Positions 53,067-63,720 of a DNA stretch of 64,000 nucleotides are shown here, piece by piece. Numbering within the stretch: the first letter of the stretch is position 1; each line of letters begins with the position of its first letter. Source of the stretch: Dicyema japonicum (taxonomy: Eukaryota; Dicyemida; Rhombozoa; Dicyemidae); assembly GCA_011109175.1 (NCBI GenBank), contig RDEW01000015.1:1088882-1152881 (forward strand). The letters run 5' to 3'. The notes under the pieces are model-generated. The model had not been told where the DNA came from, ran no database searches, and saw only the letters and a list, made by a program, of their open reading frames with translations. The position numbers and the translations under genes were made by a program.

Positions 53067-54280
53067 ATGAATCGCCATAATATAATATCTTACAACAAAG
53101 CAATAATTTCCTCAGCATTGCAAGCTAATTTATGCAATAACTTGAAACCAACCAAAAAACATAAAATTTTAAGTTGTAAAGATAATTCATTTAGAAATAT
53201 TTCCCCTCTCAATTAAGGAGTTAATAACAACTGAAGACAAAATCTTGGAAACTGAGCGACCTGTCATCAAATTTGGTGTAATTTAAGATAATTTAAAGCT
53301 CATTTTTATATCTCCAAAATGAAAAGCGCTCTCAGTCGGAATGGGAAAAAATTAAAAGTGAATGTTTTCAGCGTGAAAGTTCTGATGATGTCTGCCCAAT
53401 ATGCCACGATGAGTTATATTTGAGTGCTCAAGTATTCTAAGACTAGTAACTATAGGTTCTTCTTTCATGTTCTCACATATTTCACTTGGTTGTTGTATAA
53501 TAAATAACAGAAATGTTTGAATGAGGCTAAAAAACGATCCCAAAATGCATGTCCACTTTGTAGATCTACCAATTATGAAGCTATTTTGACTTATGAAATA
53601 TCCAGAAAACGGCTAATCGCCGCTGCAATAACGTTGTATAACATAAGTAACTGTAAGGATCCAAAAATACTGGCGGGGTTACAAATGTCGAAAGTCTATT
53701 GTTAACATAATAACAACTCTACCAGGAAACAGCAAAATTAAGAAAAATTATTTGTTATGCAAATTCAGAGAGAATGTGAATAATTCTCGTAATTTAGTGG
53801 ATCGACAAACAAAATATATTGACAGTTTTATTACTCAGATAGACTCAAATGTAACACTTAGTAAGACCACAATGAATGAATATAATGAAAAAATTAAAAA
53901 TATAAAAAAATCAGATTGGGAGAGAATAACACTGATTGTATATATTTTATTAATATTAGGGTTTGGATAGGAATGAACAGAATTGTCCCATTTGTCTAAG
54001 AACATTATTCTCAAGTTTTAAATACAAAGATTATTTGGATAAAATACATAATATCCTCAAAATACCTAAAACCAAAGAAGATTTAATATCATCTCTTGCT
54101 TCTACATTAAAAAGTGTGCCAGGTTGTGAGCTTGTTGTGTTATCCTGCACTCACATTTTTCATGAAAATTGTATTAAAACTTATGAAAATGTTGTACCCT
54201 ATCCAAGAAGGAATATTTGTCCTGTTTGTAAGCAGAAGGACTTTGTTACAAGAAGGATCTCACATGAACTATTTATTTGA
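53067..54280 (+). CDS. RNF32: RNF32-like double RING/IQ-motif protein
   Basis: RNF32 has two RING fingers around an IQ (calmodulin-binding) motif. Here the first RING reads Cys-Pro-Ile-Cys-His ... Leu-Ser-Cys-Ser-His-Ile-Phe-His ... Cys-Leu ... Cys-Pro-Leu-Cys. The IQ segment is Ile-Gln-Lys-Tyr-Trp-Arg-Gly-Tyr-Lys-Cys-Arg. The second RING is Cys-Pro-Ile-Cys ... Leu-Ser-Cys-Thr-His-Ile-Phe-His-Glu-Asn-Cys ... Cys-Pro-Val-Cys. Introns of about 23, 24, 22, 22, 25 and 22 nt. Frame slips of one base occur at AAAAA 53743-53747 and probably near 53209 and 53325. The N-terminus is uncertain; 53067 is the Met that best fits the length. Probably a ubiquitin E3 ligase. Confidence 0.82.
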
Positions 54281-54479
54281 ATTTATTCTAATATATATTT
54301 CTAGTGTCTTTTTTAAATCAATTTAATTTTTCATAATTTGTTCATTTACTCCCGGTCACCTCAAGTGGTGGCTAACAAAAACATGACTACCAATGACGGA
54401 CATTTCTAGATATCCAAAAGGTTGATCCTGTGCGAGGAAGACACAGAATGCGTAGGAACGAAAAAGTGAATAGGCTTAC

Positions 54480-54730
54480 CCGAATATCCCGGGTAAAACC
54501 AAACTAACTAATCCCGTGATCCTGACGCATTCCAATAGAAACCTCATCCAAGCACAGTGATCCAGAGGACATTGTCCGGGGAGCTGAGGTCGATTCCAGA
54601 ACTCGTCCCCAGGGAACGTAATTGTCTCCCGGTGAAAAAAAGATGGATCCTTTTGAATGCCGGCGTCTCCCGAGTAAGATGGATCCGATGACACCAATGG
54701 AAGGAAAATAGAAAAATCTTTAATCAAGCA
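54480..54730 (-). mobile_element. LINE L-D 3'-terminal fragment
   Basis: The minus strand carries the L-D 3' end (CCAAACTAACTAATCCCG on the plus strand) and the GGATCC / GGCGTCTCC blocks shared with 18960-19205. Confidence 0.6.
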
Positions 54731-54737
54731 TCCACAC

Positions 54738-57015
54738 ATGGCTTTTGATGTCAATCTTTTTAAGCCTTCCACAACTGTTAAGCAAATTCAGAGAGAATTC
54801 AACGCAAAGAACTCTCTGTGGTTTTCTTGTGATAATTCCGACCAAAGAGGTCTTCACATATCAACGGAATTCGAGAACCACGTGATCTTTAATATTACAC
54901 ATTCACACATAAGAACCGAATTCACTCTGGGGGCTCAAATACTTCCCCAGATCTCACCATATGTTCTACTGAGGTTTCATCTCTTACTTTCTGGAACGTC
55001 ATATATGATCTCCAATCAGATCGCAATCCCATCCTTTTGTTCATCAAAACTTTCCACTCGAGAAATACAACTGGAAGACCTTTATTAATTAAAAAGAGGG
55101 AAATGGGTAGAAAATTTCAATTCGCTTGATTCTGCTGCAAAATGTTTCAATTATAATTTCTGCTGAAAATTCATTCCAAGGGGTGTATTCCTGGGGCTAA
55201 GACGTTTATCATTAGAGAGGTCATATTCCTTATAAAGGAAAATGGGATTTGAAAAGAAGCAACGAGTATTAGAAGCATCTCTTTAATAAACTTTCTACCA
55301 TAAATATTAAAATTTCCGAACTGATTTTATTACAGAAAAAAGCTTGATGGAACAAATTTGTATCCAAACTAAATCACACAACAAAGACCTCAGAATTATG
55401 AAATACTTTAAAATACACCTCAAATACGCAGACAAACAAACATAACTTCACACTCTTAACCCAAAGGGGCTAAGAGGCATCACGGAAATTTTCACTACTT
55501 CTTTAAACTCCTGATTTATCCTTCTCTTGTGGAAACAGTCAACAATCACCTCCTATTCTGAAACCAAACATGGATCTATGCTGTCCATGATCTTTCCACC
55601 TCCTTTCTCTTTTTTGTGCCACCTCTAAAATTTCGGAAAGATTCTTACTTAACCGCATCTACCCATTTATCAACCTATCAAGATCACAACATGGCTTCCA
55701 CCCACTACCACCCACCTAACTAAACTGGCTGACCTTATCGCAGATGGAATCAATAACCATAAAATCACTTCTAACCGTTTTCGCCTCTATCGACATAAGT
55801 AAAGTTTTTTATATAATATCACGACACCTGTTTTCCAAAAAGATTATTTCATCGTAAATCCCACCAATTTTTAGAAGTGATTAACATCTTATCTGCCTGA
55901 TAAAATGGGTCAAACTCTTGTGGTGTCAAGGAAATCTCATACCAAATGGGGTTTCGCAAGGTTCTGCCCTCTCCCCCGCCATGTTTAACTTTCACTATAA
56001 ACTAAATCACTCTTACGCAGATGTTTTAATAAGTGCTTCAAAAAATACATAACATTGATGCAGCCTCGACAAGGTTACAAGTACATCTTGATATTCTAAC
56101 AACAAGACTACTTGACAATCAACTTACTCCTTCTCCGTAGAAATTTATCATTACAGTTTTTACTTCCTATCGTCGACTGTTTAATGTTCAGCCTAAAATG
56201 AAGATATTTGGAAAAGTTCTCCATGTGACAAAAACTGAAAAATACTTGCGATCATTTATGACCAATTAATTTCTTTCTCGTCCCACGTGAACCAGTGGCT
56301 CTAAACGCCAGACGAAAACTTAACGCCTTCCTTGCTGTTTCTGGTGTCAAATTTGGACACGAAAAACACCCTTAAACTTATATTTAAGCATTTCGTCAGA
56401 ACTACTGTGAACTACGCTAGCTCTAGCTGGTTAGCTGTTTTTCCGACTCAAATCTTCAGAATCTTCAATAACTCAAAATGTGGGTTTTTATACCTATAGA
56501 CCACCTACATTGAGAATCTTGTAATCTTCCAATCGACAAAGATCACCTGTGAACGCGAAACATATAATTCCTCAATGACTTAATAAATCCTATGCATCTC
56601 TACAATGACCCAACCGAAACAAGAAATCTAAGACATATTGTTTCCACAGTCATAGACATCAGAAAAATACTTAAGAAGATTCCTCACCATCTTAGAAGTC
56701 CACCATGACGAAGACGAGCCATGATTTTACATAAACTAGGGGCATTTGTTGCCAAACAATCTCCTTCCGATTCAGAAGCAACTCTCAATAGACATTCCAG
56801 AGAAATCCTATCGAAAATTCGCTCCGGGCATTTTTACCTTTGGGACGGATCAGAGTTTCGACTCCCCTCATCTAGCCAGCTTGGGGACCTCTCTAGACTA
56901 GGACCATGAATGACACTAATGGACTTGTGGGAGCGCCCAACACTATCAGCTGGAAGGTTGATGGCAGTCGGCCTTCCACATGTTAGTGAGGTTGGAGCAA
57001 CTAATTAACTTGAAC
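54738..57015 (+). mobile_element. Decayed LINE: endonuclease end, RT, L-M-like 3' end
   Basis: 54738-55088 is an open frame with Arg-Gly-Leu-His-Ile-Ser-Thr-Glu-Phe, like the end of a LINE endonuclease. 55450-56480 contains RT pieces in shifting frames, including Arg-Leu-Tyr-Arg, Lys-Trp-Gly-Phe-Ala-Arg-Phe and a Val-Asn-Tyr-Ala-Ser-Ser-Ser-Trp C-terminal block. 56721-56909 is a last open segment. The 3' end (GGGAGCGCCCAACACTATC ... GTTAGTGAGGTTGGAGCAAC) resembles L-M. Dozens of lesions. Confidence 0.6.
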
Positions 57016-57070
57016 AATGAAATGAAACTATGGAGCTCATCACAAAAATCAAATGGATGCATGTGCTCTC

Positions 57071-57363
57071 GCCTTTTCACGAGAGCCATAACATTTATAG
57101 CTCCACATAGGCAGGACACACAAGAACATAAATTTTAACTAATCGTAGAACCAAGGAATGATCTTCAATTCCCTTTTTCTTGTGTGTGGGTCCTTTCTAG
57201 ACAATCCAGTTCCGCAGTGAGTATCCACTGATGACGGCGTCACTCGTCAAGTCCTTTTAGGATCGTAGATGCGTGGAACCTTCCACCAGGTGAACAGCAG
57301 CGAGAATCGAACCCGTAACCTAAGCCACTTTAGCCCGACACCTAGCCACTACGCCACCCGTCT
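57071..57363 (-). mobile_element. SINE copy, minus strand
   Basis: On the minus strand the tRNA-like head shows A-box TGGCGTAGTGG and B-box GGTTCGATTC, both well kept. The body GTGACGCCGTCATCAGTGG and the 3' end GAGCTATAAATGTTATGGCT follow. About 293 bp, very close to the copy at 33671. No clear duplication was found. Confidence 0.85.
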
Positions 57364-57365
57364 AC

Positions 57366-58260
57366 TGCATTGACGAGGATATATACTCAATCAATAAAAA
57401 TTTTACCACAGCCTCGTGGAAACTTAACAGTTCCGTCCAATTCTGAAACAAGGAAAAGCGAAGAAAGGTCCAACCTCATATAGGTCGGTCATGTCACTCT
57501 GTAAAATGTCGAAAATCCTGGAGAGATTGGTTCTCTCAAAAACCAGACTTTCTCCTGGACATGACGGTTCAACATGGATTCAAAGAGGTCTACTTCTACC
57601 CACATCGGTATTAACTAACATAATGGATTTTCACACAGGCTTTGACATCTAAAGACTCTATCTTGTTCCATTACATCCAAAGACTTTCAGCTCAATGTCG
57701 AGGGAGATTCTAATTTAGAAAATTTTTCAATTAAGAGTCTTTGAAAACCTCAAACTCTGGTTAGCTAACTTCCTTAGTGGTCGGAGGGCACAGTGTTTGC
57801 ATCTAACAGTCAAAATCTATTTCCCGGCTTCTTAATAATGTTACTCAATGATCCTCTTCGTCTCCTTTGTTATCCCACCTATTCATGGCTGATCTCCCTA
57901 CTTCGGAAGCTGAAAAAAATGTGGTAACAAAATATGAAAGAAAAACTGAGATGTCCCTTGGGGTTATGGAAGATCGGAAATCAACCTATTTTGGAAAATA
58001 TCTACAATATATTAAACCACGCATTTCTTATGCATGCGCCACATGGGGTCCATTTATTTCCTGGATATATTCTTTAAAGATCGAAACTAGCAAAAAAAGG
58101 CTTTTACAGTTTCGGAGCAAGAAACGTCTTAAAAAAGTGTTCTCCAACGCCTCTGGAATTTCTAATCCATAATAACCGAGGAGTGTGCATGTTCAACTAC
58201 AAGCATCCAGTTATACGCCAGATAGTGCTTATATGGGCTTAAGGGAGGAGCACCTGGTCA
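57366..58260 (+). mobile_element. LINE L-A, frameshifted, with 3' region
   Basis: Collinear with 38130-38700: RT N-terminal (Leu-Arg-Pro-like), Phe-Lys-Glu-Val, then a thumb with Pro-Arg-Ile-Ser-Tyr-Ala-Cys-Ala-Thr-Trp-Gly-Pro-Phe-Ile-Ser-Trp. It retains some of the RT core missing from the other copy, but the frame is broken repeatedly. Confidence 0.65.
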
Positions 58261-59447
58261 ACGCATCAAATAAAATGTAAAAATTGTAAATGAGTGGTAA
58301 TATTTTGGTATATCGACAAGAAAAAAGATTTATTAAATGTTTTGTAATAAAATTAATGAGACTTTCGAATGATAGTACATATAAATTAGTTGCAATCCAA
58401 AAGTAATTTTCACAGCACGAATCCAATTTCGACAATAATATTGAGTATCCTCAATTATAACAAGTTCACTTGACAACTATCAATTATATTTTTGTACAAT
58501 TTAAGATAAAATTAGTAATTATGTGGAGCAACATTCTTGACCTCCATTTCTTATAAAATATAATTGGGGAATTAAGATTTGATTTTGTGAGACGTTTTAA
58601 TGAACAAATTCACAATGTGTTTAATGATTCATAAAATTATTATTGACAGGAGATGAGAATACAACAAAATATTATAGAGTTACCTTTATTAATAAATTCA
58701 TGTTCATTCAAAACATAATTTTTTAATCAGGAAAACAATATCCGCTCATTCCTTTTTGTCCATTATTCCATTTCCTGTTTTACTAATTGCCGTGAACGGA
58801 TTCCTTTATAGTTGGTATTAATGTTGGATACATTACCAGTTCACTAACAGAGATTACAGGTCATTTAATAGAGACATATTTAATTTCCTGTTTAAACTCT
58901 TAAGATGAGTGATAAAATCATAATTTCAATCTAAACAATATGCAGATAATTCTCATTATTTCATTACAATATAGATTAAGGTTAGATTTAGATTAACTTG
59001 GATTTTTAATTCCCACAAGGATTTTTAAATTTCATGGGAATTGTAAAAAATGCTGGTACATCAATATAAACTTTTTAAATACAAATAATTTTTGTAGTAC
59101 GCGAAATGCCGGTAGAAATAGAATATAAAATTCCTAACGTTAATCAGTTTTATTTCGTGATATAATCAACTGCACAGTAAGATTCAATTGTTTTTTTATA
59201 CCTTGCTGATTTTCCGGTTTGGCTGCTGCAAGCTGGGCCTATGTTATTGAGCAGCAGGAGTTTGCTTTAGTTGATTCGCTAATAAGGATTGATTTAGTTT
59301 AAAGTGAATATTAGGCAGAGTAGGTGCTCATAAAGTCATTTTGTTTGATGTAGAAATGGGCAATCATCTTGAGAGGTCCAAAGTTAATAAAAGTTAGCCG
59401 ATATAAGTGCTTCTGTTAATTATGAGTTATTTAAATTATCTTTTAGA
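58261..59447. other. AT-rich region upstream of Zic
   Basis: 1.2 kb free of recognisable retroelements, unusual for this window. It lies directly upstream of a developmental transcription factor and may hold its regulatory DNA. No specific site can be supported. An AG at 59445-59446 just before the ATG could be a 3' splice site of a 5' UTR intron. Confidence 0.4.
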
Positions 59448-60429
59448 ATGGGGATGAACCAACAAAACTCTAATTTTATGAACAACGATATTGATAATTA
59501 TTATCAGGTTTGTTATTTACTCATTTTTAGTCTTCAAATAGAAATTATAACGTTTCAAGAGAACATTATTATATTTATTCTCATTCCAAGGAAGACTACG
59601 GATATAATCATCAATTATTTATGAATTGTACACAACCTAATTTTTACTGTCTTTCTCAAGAACCATCATTCACTCAACATCCTTATATATACCCTGAACA
59701 GTTCCAATATTCGGATCACACCTCACAACCTTACAATCAAGTTCATTACAACCATTATACCAAACCAATTTACGACAACTCTTTTATTCATTCTACAGAG
59801 TTTGTTTGTAAATGGAGACAGGACAATAAAGAATATTTAAATTCGGAAAATATTTGTGGAAAAATTTTCATTACTCTTGACGAATTTGTGCTCCATATTA
59901 CCACAGAACACGTTGGTGGACCAGAAAAGACAGACCACAGATGTTTTTGGTTAGACTGCAGTCGGTTTTGTAAACCATTCAAAGCAAAATATAAACTTGT
60001 TAACCACATCAGAGTCCACACTGGTGAAAAACCCTTTCAATGCAATGTTTGCAATAAATTATTCGCAAGATCAGAAAATCTTAAAATTCATCAAAGAACC
60101 CACACTGGTATTCTTATAAAATCACTATTTTAGGAGAGAAACCATTTCTATGCACATTTGAGGGGTGTGGAAGACGTTTTGCTAACAGTTCTGACAGGAA
60201 AAAACACTCCCATGTGCATACAACTGACAGACCATATACCTGTACTTATGAAGGATGTATGAAAAGTTATACTCACCCCAGTTCCCTTAGGAAACATATT
60301 AGAATGCATGATGAAAACGAATCTTTTAATCCTCAGAATGGAGATAAAAATTACTACGACGGTCATTTAATTTCTGAAGAATCCATTTTTAACTCAAAAA
60401 ACCATCAAATTTATCCTACCGATTTGTAG
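59448..60429 (+). CDS. Zic: Zic-family zinc-finger transcription factor
   Basis: Gli/Zic-type transcription factor with five C2H2 fingers. Finger 1 has the long Zic spacing (Cys-Lys-Trp ... Cys ... His-x-x-x-x-His-Val). Finger 2 is followed by Gly-Lys-Pro-Phe-like [16 protein letters not shown]. Fingers 3 and 4 contain [10 protein letters not shown] and [10 protein letters not shown], and finger 5 has [11 protein letters not shown]. The N-terminus is rich in Tyr, Asn, Gln and His. Introns of 23 nt (59508-59530) and 26 nt (60108-60133) leave 933 nt, exactly 310 residues plus stop, with no frameshift. Finger 5 has Cys-x4-Cys where Zic proteins often have Cys-x2-Cys. Vertebrate Zic proteins have ~420-530 residues. 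Confidence 0.94.
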
Positions 60430-60627
60430 ATTAGATATATTATTCTTTTGATTAATATAGTTTTTAAATTTCATTTTTTAATAAGAATTTGTTATATGCA
60501 CACAAAAATTCATTTTTGCGTATTTAAATTAGATTTGATAAGATATAGTTTAGTAATTTTAATAAAAATGGCCTCGGGTTATTTACGTCTTAATGAACAT
60601 GAAAAGATCAAAATTGTCACTAAAAAC

Positions 60628-61112
60628 TGCACTTTTACGCGGAGCCATATTACCTATAGCTCCGCTCAGGCAGGACATAAACATTATTTAAGTAAAAAAC
60701 AGTTATCATGACTAATCGTGGAACGAAGGAATTTATTATTATTATTATTAGCAATGTCCAAGGAATCAGAAAATTTAACTAATTTGAGATTCCACTTTTG
60801 CAATGCATCTCTGGATACGCGCTGTGAGTCGTTTCCATCCACTTCCTGTTTCTCGCATCCGCCCTCAGATCATCCAGATCCTCTCCTGTTTTCAGTTTTC
60901 TTCCTATGCAAGTGAGTTCTAAACGAAGGAATGCTCTTTACTTTTTTTCTTTTTGTTGCGTGTGAGTCCTTTATAGACGAAATTTTCAATTATGGTGGGG
61001 TCTCATGTCAAATTAAAGCATCATAGATGCGTGGAACCTTCAGTTTGAATGCACAGCAGCGAGATTCAAACCAGGGGCCATCGAGTCTTTTGTCCGACAC
61101 TTGTTACACCTG
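60628..61112 (-). mobile_element. SINE copy, minus strand, interrupted
   Basis: The 3' end (TGCACTTTTACGCGGAGCC...) is at 60628-60720 and the body and tRNA-like head are at 60933-61112, with GATTCAAACC as a mutated B box. The two parts are separated by a 189-bp insertion (60733-60921). Confidence 0.75.
60733..60921 (-). mobile_element. LINE 3' fragment nested in SINE
   Basis: 189 bp that starts (plus strand) with a TTATTATTATTATTATTA tail. On the minus strand it encodes Glu-Asp-Leu-Asp-Asp-Leu-Arg-Ala-Asp-Ala-Arg, the C-terminus of an L-B-like element. It is flanked by AACGAAGGAAT at 60722-60732 and 60922-60932 (11-bp duplication). The body lacks the SINE-like 3' end, so it is a sister family of L-B. 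Confidence 0.8.
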
Positions 61113-61404
61113 GATTTCCCTGTGATTTAGACAAAAAATTCGACATGTGTCAGTTAACTCTAATAATCTTAAGATTGAATGCAATTCATGTATTTTCATA
61201 TATTTTCTCACCTATGTTAATGTTCAAAGAAAATACAGTTTATGTCCAATCTACAATTTGCATGTTATCTTTAACAAGTAAAGGAATTGAATGTGACTAC
61301 AAATATTTTCGTTTTTACCTTTTTTCTGTTAAGAATCTGAGATTGTTCAGAATTGGTCAATATATATTGAATTTAAATTAAACCACCGTCATTACCGAAA
61401 CAAA

Positions 61405-61560
61405 AAATTCAGGTGATCCCGACCTCCCTCAACAGTCTTCGCATCGGAAGTGCCGTCCAAAGGGAATTCCTCTGGATGGCTGTTAACCATGGTCCTTTCG
61501 GATATAATTTAGGATTGATAAATAACTGGACGCACGCTAATTAGATGTAGTGCACGACTT
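61405..61560 (-). mobile_element. L-E repeat fragment
   Basis: Reverse-complement match to the 3' half of 51266-51600 (TTCAGGTGATCCCGACCTCC; GGAAGTGCCGTCCA; TTAACCATGG). Confidence 0.5.
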
Positions 61561-62160
61561 CCCCTACATTTGATAATAAATTTGTCTTTAACCATCTACT
61601 AAGGTGGTTGAACAGGTCTTGCGAATGTCCAAACGTATCATTCACCAGATTTGAGGATTATATCATTGGCTTATATTAGAATTCTGGTGTCGCAAATTTA
61701 AACCGACAAAAAATAGTTTAAAATAATAGGTGACCCATGTAGTATGTCGTTTGGTAGGAATTTTGAAATTGAATTACTAGTTTGTGATAAGAAGTCCTCT
61801 GGGTCCATTGAAAAAGTTCTTTGATTTTGCTCTACAATTCTGAGTAAAAAACCTTTTTTAAATATCCTCCTTGGACCTGATTCAAAAGCCTTATGAATGT
61901 CAATCGATCACTTAAGGACTTTTGTGCATCGATTTACACTGTAGGCCCTCAGAAAAAAACTCATTAGGATAATAGAATTTTGTCAGGCGTCAATTGTTGT
62001 TGATAGAAGTCTTGATGAAATGAAACCACAGGAGAATGTACTTTTCTGAAATTTTTCCAGATGTAGATAGAATAGATATTATTTAGGATGGTTGCATATT
62101 GGAGGGTTTCCAGATGGTCTGGATTATGGTTTATTGATATAGACTCTTCTACATAAAAAA
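61560..62160. other. Stretch without recognised content
   Basis: AT-rich, with no frame or repeat match that I can defend. Some minus-strand pieces near 61880-61920 (Ile-Asp-Ile-His-Lys-Ala) could be an RT palm remnant. Confidence 0.35.
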
Positions 62161-62164
62161 ACAT

Positions 62165-62510
62165 AAAAAAAACAACTATCAATCAGCTACTGCTGTGCGG
62201 CATGGAATACTAACTTATCCTATACCAACCTAAAGAAAATAAACTCCTTCCAAGAATTAGTAACGATGGCCTTACAAAGGTTCTCTTCCTCGCCACTAAA
62301 GCCAACCCCGTTCGAGGAACTCGTGAGGAAAACGGGAGCCCTGTTGAAACCTTAAAATTTCCGAAGAGTGATTCATCCATACAGGAAGTGTGTCGGCTTT
62401 CGGGAGGAACACCGAGAAAGATGAAGCGGCTGCTTAAGGCGGCAGGGATCACCTGACGGCACCCATTCTTTTATTTGATTCGTGATATTGAAAAGTCTTA
62501 ATTTCTGGGA
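62165..62510 (+). mobile_element. LINE L-J C-terminal/3' fragment
   Basis: The plus strand reads Ser-Ile-Ser-Tyr-Cys-Cys-Ala-Ala-Trp, then a Phe-Gln-Glu-Leu-Val-Thr-Met-Ala-Leu-Gln-Arg segment. The 3' part is shared with 45594-45950 (GGAAGTGTGTCGGC; GGGAGGAACACCGA; GGGATCACCTGACGGC). Confidence 0.65.
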
Positions 62511-63010
62511 CTGTAGAAACTAAATACATTTAATTAGTTTTTAACTGTTAGCTTTTTTTAAAAATATGTAAAGACCACAACTATGCAATCCCGACACGTC
62601 GTGGCAGAGCACTCAGCTTGGCTCCTTCTTCGTGATGGACAGATAACTTCCCCGTCATGATGTAACAAACTTCCTGCGACATATAACCAAATAAAGATTT
62701 CCATAGTGCTTAATCGTTTCTCCCCAATTATTTAATGTTCCGTCTTTAATGACCGACAAGACTCGTGCATAAGAAATGAATGGTTCGATATACTGCTTAT
62801 ACAACTATAAAATGGTTGCCGATCTTCCACTATCTGTGAGGGTCTTCATTAGATTAATCTCATATTTTGTCACCGAAAAGCACATTTGAATATCGATGGT
62901 TACCCCATGGATTTTTGGGATCTGTTAAAGATGAAGATGGACTACTCGCTTTCTGTTAAAAAATAAGTAATGGATTTGTTGGGATAACAGATGAGTTTTA
63001 TTGAAAAAGT
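62510..63010. other. Decayed stretch
   Basis: No element that can be named, apart from minus-strand traces of an L-A thumb (Ser-Tyr-Ala-Arg) near 62760-62790. Confidence 0.3.
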
Positions 63011-63330
63011 GAAATAATAATAATAACACCAGAGACCACGGTTACAAAAATTAACTAATCACGTAATCCCAGCACGCTCTAGCAGGGACCTCATCTTGGC
63101 TCGATGCTCCTCCCTCGTCTCCACACAAACACGTATCGGTCGAGTGACTAAACCTTCGCAGTCACGACAGCGCGTTTCGTGGTTCATTCTTATCAAAGCT
63201 TCAAGAGGCATTGGTGGCTGGAGTTATCCAGAGATCCAGCGTTCCGTGATTTTGGAGGCTCTTCTTCGGCTAGCCTCGATCTTCAAGACATTCGTCCAAG
63301 AGATGAGTGGACCCCATATACCACATGCAT
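63010..63330 (-). mobile_element. LINE L-A 3' fragment
   Basis: Close match to 184-484: AATAATAATAACACCAGAGA tail, then the C-terminal coding part. It continues to Pro-Cys-Ile-Ser-Tyr-Ala-Cys-Gly-Ile-Trp-Gly-Pro on the minus strand near 63300-63340, extending a little further 5' than the first copy. Confidence 0.75.
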
Positions 63331-63534
63331 AAGAGATGCATGGCTCACTGAATTGTTTATATACCGTGCTCAAAACGGAATGCTTTCCGATCTTCCATAA
63401 GCCTGTGAGGCATTTCAGAACATTAGTTATCATTTCGCATTTCGTAATTACGCTTTCAACATGGGAGAGAATGACATATGCATGTCAAAAGTCAAAAAAA
63501 TAAAATTATATGAAAACAGACACAATAGATTTAG

Positions 63535-63720
63535 AAGGTCCCAGTCCTCACTGCGTGGCTATTCCCTTTGGATTGGGAGGAAAATTTGCTCGAATAGCCA
63601 ACATTGCTCTTAAAAGTCCCTGAACGAGCTGAGATTAAGTTTTTGAGGACGTATTCCCGGCACTTCAGTGTCTCGACTTTCTAAGTGGCTGAACAAGCAT
63701 TGACACCACTCTGCGTGAGG
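63535..63720 (-). mobile_element. PHD-RT LINE 3' fragment
   Basis: TCACTGCGTGGCTATTCCCT and the following Leu-Ala-Ile-Arg-Ala-Asn block on the minus strand match 30407-30600 and 44130-44310. The last ~280 bp of the window (63721-64000) hold nothing that I recognise. Confidence 0.6.

Noticed and set aside
53067-54280. Two adjacent single-RING genes
   Set aside because: The IQ segment and the spacing between the RINGs match one RNF32-type protein, with small introns linking all parts.
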